NCBI GenBank assembly: GCA_964020155.1
Contig: OZ026555.1
Location: 3,239,795-3,303,794, forward strand
Origin: Chondrilla cf. caribensis
Taxonomy: Eukaryota; Porifera; Demospongiae; Chondrillida; Chondrillidae
DNA: 64,000 bases
Direction of reading: 5' to 3'
Shown: positions 61,259 through 64,000 of the stretch, piece after piece
Layout: each line of letters opens with the position of its first letter
How positions within the stretch are numbered: the first letter of the stretch is position 1
Made by a program: the position numbers and the translations under genes
Notes under the pieces: model-generated
Databases searched by the model: none
Told to the model about the DNA's origin: nothing
The model's input: the letters and a program-made list of their open reading frames with translations, nothing else

Positions 61259-63089
61259 ACGTGTGTATGTGTGTGTGTGTTTGTGTGTGTGTATATTTAT
61301 AATATGTGTGTATATGTGTTTGTTTGTTTGTGTGTGTGTGTTTGTACGTGTGTGTGCGCACGCGTGTGAGTGTGTATGTGTTGTGTGTTTGTGTTATGTG
61401 TGTTCGTGTGTGTGCATATACATACCTATGTGTGCATACTCTTTGTGACTGATGTATGTTTCATTTGTGACTGTAAGATTGCATACATACATATCCACAC
61501 ATACATCACTTTTTTCACACCTGCTCTAACAGATATAGTTCCAGAATTCTCCAGGACTGACCCTGTGGAAACTGTTACCATTTCCAATGGTCTTGTGGCT
61601 GTATACACGCAGGTGATGCTATTCCCCAACTCCCTGTTTGTGTATGACTTGGAAGTGGAGTTTACGGGATCCACAAACAGAACTTCAACTGATGCCATCA
61701 CTGATATTTCCGATTCATGTGTGATTCTGCTGCTACAAGGTGTCTCTGTTGTAGGAGCATCAGAGATTGTGAGAATGTAAGTTCTCCTCTTGGGCTCTAA
61801 CTGTTCCTGGTAGTGTGTACAGTGAAAAGACGTTAATCCCTGGATATGTTATCCCAACCACCCTGCTACACTAGTATTAGCATTTCAACAGGCCGGGAGA
61901 CCAAGCCCTTTGATAGTAACCAGTGATTGCCTCCTCTTCCATCATCCAACACCGTCATCAGAAGAAAGATCAAGGTGACAATTGATTGACACCAATTGGA
62001 CTTTGACCCCCCACCTGGTGAGACGCTAATACTAGTGTAGCAAGCTAGTTGGGGTAATATCCAGTGATTATAACGTCTATCAATCTAGCTTTGATGGTTT
62101 CTGCAATCAATAGCCCTTCATATACAATGAGATTTGTACTAATAACAATATTGTACAAATAAATATGAATAAAGACATAGTGGAAAGTGGACAAAAGGAC
62201 TGGTCCCAAAGTGTCCACTATTGAAGAGGCTCAACAGTGTTGATGTGGCAGATAAAGTATCTATACATGTGTATGTGCATTTATTTTAGTTGGACTGTAT
62301 ATTTTGAATAAACTCGATTTGCAAACATTTATTTTACAAATTCCTATTTATCAAAAGTAGATGGCTGGATTGTAGTTCAGTTGTGAATTTATGAAATATG
62401 CATGTCTCACAAAAGGTACTATAAACATGGTATGTATGGGCACATTTTGTATATACCACACCTCTACTGTAGTCTGTTTGGTATTTGTGTATATTATGGT
62501 ATCCTAATACATGTTACTTGTACAAAATAAGTATGACAGTGCTTTAGGGTGCAAAGCTATCACCGTGTTCTCCACAAATCAATGATTACACTGTGCACAC
62601 GGCAGGTCACTGTCAATGGGGGAGATTTGTGACAGAGTTTGTTTACTGCCCGTACACTGAGGGTGTGTCCTACCCATGCACACCCACAGTGGAACCACCT
62701 AGCACAAACCCAAAGGGATCCCTATTTACCTACTTACCTTCAACTGGCATGATTCCATCTCAGCAACATACACAATCATACACATGATTTTTTGGTGTCT
62801 AGCTGGGAGGTGCAAACTACGTGTAAACACAAAACTTACTCCACAAGAGATTGTGTTAAATAGCCGACCATGTGTGTGTGGTACAATACTGTCTTTGTGC
62901 TTACATTGTTCAGCAGTGGTGCCGAAGCCACACCTACGTCAACATTAATTTCAAGGATGACCGATTCAGGATTTGGTCCTTATGAGCAGTTCAACGGACG
63001 TGACCCCATTGGAATATCGGGAGTGGAGTTGGTCAGTGTGAGTGCAGTCTGCGAGGCCACTCTATCCTGGAATGTCAGCATTCGCACAG
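58505..63089 (+). CDS. Receptor tyrosine kinase with glycine-rich ectodomain (RTK-C), first four exons only
   Basis: Exons 58505-58598 (signal peptide, MAVGASIWNVFLVLASFVSF), 60123-61196, 61533-61776 and 62917-63089 keep the same phases as RTK-A and RTK-B. Exon 2 carries the paralogous glycine-rich domain (GKGTSACDTNPSH-type core as SGTSACDTNPSHSAC, and GSGGGGCGNGGGGGGYQGG). Exons 3 and 4 match the DLEVEFT...SCVILLLQG and CEATLSWNVSIRT segments. The transmembrane and kinase exons are not in the window, so the gene is cut by the window edge, not shown to be broken. It is the most diverged of the three, with no long near-identical block shared with the others. Intron 1 holds two minisatellites and a fold-back element; intron 3 holds a 251-bp inverted-repeat element. 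Confidence 0.85.
58694..59262. repeat. Minisatellite (CCTAGCTGTATTCC units) in RTK-C intron 1
   Basis: More than twenty copies of a core CCTAGCTGTATTCC(C/T), separated by a variable linker such as (T/G)GTTGATGTCGT or (T/G)GTTGT, so the period is about 18-28 bp. The last copies change to GTATCCCCTGTTG. Confidence 0.9.
59345..59545. repeat. Minisatellite (GGTGGGTAGCTGGTCA units) in RTK-C intron 1
   Basis: About five copies of a unit of some 36 bp containing GTGGGTAG(C/T)TGGTCA and (A/G)TGAATGGTGCCTG. Confidence 0.85.
59662..59894. mobile_element. Fold-back (inverted-repeat) element in RTK-C intron 1
   Basis: Two arms of about 105 bp read as imperfect inverted copies (AATGATCTTTCTTTGGACAG against CTGTTCAAAGAAAGATTATC). 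The centre holds a near-perfect hairpin with ACAAAACTAATGT. No coding capacity, class unknown. Confidence 0.7.
61197..61400. repeat. GT-rich microsatellite beginning at the RTK-C exon 2 donor
   Basis: The donor itself is the first GT of the repeat. Pure GT at about 61209-61253 is followed by mixed GTTTGT and GTGC units. Confidence 0.9.
61828..62078. mobile_element. 251-bp inverted-repeat element in RTK-C intron 3
   Basis: The left arm (AGACGTTAATCCCTGGATAT...CTACACTAGTATTAGC) and right arm (inverted AGACGTTATAATCACTGGAT...CTACACTAGTATTAGC) match over about 60 bp with small gaps. No clear target duplication was found. Confidence 0.7.
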
Positions 63090-64000
63090 GTATGCACATG
63101 GCTATAGATGGTGTACAAATGATCACCCGGTACATGCATTAGCATGACAATCATTGCATACTTACTGCACATACAGTCTATACGTATATTATTACAGAGT
63201 GCACAGTCCATATCACTGAATCCGTCATCGTTCAGTTTTTTTCAACTGTATCAGTTACACTCAAGTATAGTATTGAATAGACAATAATCCATGTGCCTAT
63301 GTATGTACATACTGTATGTACTGTATGTACTTTATGTGCTGTATGTGTTCTATGTTACGGTATGTACTGTATGTACTGTACGTATGTGCTGTATGTGCTG
63401 TATATGTACTGTATGTACTGTATTTACTGTACTTCATCTACAGCATGTACATACTGTATGTATTGTACTAGCCACAGTAGGTACATGTACCATTTGTACT
63501 GTACTCTATCTACAGGTTGTATGTAAATTATTATTATGGCAATTGGTGATAAATTCTCATAGGTACATATCTACAGTGTATGGGACGCATTGAGTTGATT
63601 TGTTTACTTGTTGTCAGTGTTTGAGTGCACAAACACACCTATGTGAGTACCATGACAAGGGATATTGTTGCCAAGATACAGTATCATCTGTACATTTTAT
63701 TGACTACACCCACTCTATAGAGTGGACAAGTGTAGTCCTCGCGGAGATGAATCTGTAGTACATGTTGGCTGCAACCACAAACTCCAATGCTTGATGGAGA
63801 AACTACACTAACAACTGGCTAGTGTTTGAAATGAGCAAAATATACAAACTCAATAACAAATGACAATCACCAAATATTATGTAGTGTGTGCACATTAATT
63901 CTCAGTCAGAGAAGTGATCATTAGGTTGATTTGTGCTAGTATTATATCATTCCCCAGTCTGTTGAAACACTAATACTGCTTGAACATTGTGTTGAGTGCA

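Overview
The window looks like animal nuclear DNA, most likely from a sponge (Porifera, probably a demosponge). The reasons are AT-rich non-coding DNA, GT-AG introns, conserved animal genes close to human length (GPKOW, SPATA20, a KLF/Sp zinc-finger factor), and a local family of receptor tyrosine kinases with an ALK/LTK-type glycine-rich ectodomain. The taxon is an inference, not a database result. Exon maps were built by hand from splice sites and reading phase, so junctions may be off by a few bases.

Layout, left to right: a single-exon KLF/Sp factor (297-1223, -); a 14-exon GPKOW orthologue (1475-12081, -); a 6,086-bp DNA transposon (12147-18232) with 89-bp inverted ends and a perfect 9-bp target duplication, carrying a DUF6589-type transposase and a RecQ-like helicase, both open; receptor tyrosine kinase RTK-A (18259-24585, +, 14 exons); a tandem array of small WASP-like genes with a proline-rich stretch and a WH2-central-acidic tail (25.5-31 kb, +, two intact and two broken); an ankyrin/death-domain gene with an apparent frameshift (33436-36156, -); RTK-B (38904-46355, -, 14 exons); a 768-bp non-autonomous relative of the transposon (46504-47271); SPATA20 (49228-57568, +, 12 exons); and the first four coding exons of RTK-C (58505 onward, +), which leaves the window before its kinase domain.

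The most notable points are as follows. (1) The transposon, which I assign tentatively to the helicase-bearing Academ (AcademH) group, sits inside what was an interval of about 82 bp between the start codons of the divergent GPKOW and RTK-A genes. Its 768-bp relative lies 139 bp upstream of the paralogous RTK-B start. (2) The WASP-like array encodes proteins of 165 and 187 residues that have the Arp2/3-activating tail but none of the usual WASP-family N-terminal domains. (3) RTK-A and RTK-B are a patchwork of near-identical and diverged segments, which suggests gene conversion, and their activation loops differ. (4) Tiny palindromes flanked by direct repeats recur in the window.

Much of the remaining sequence is intronic or intergenic: long CA/GT microsatellites, two minisatellites in RTK-C intron 1, and small inverted-repeat elements (hAT-like with 8-bp duplications, pogo/Tigger-like with TA duplications). 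No rRNA, tRNA or CRISPR was seen.
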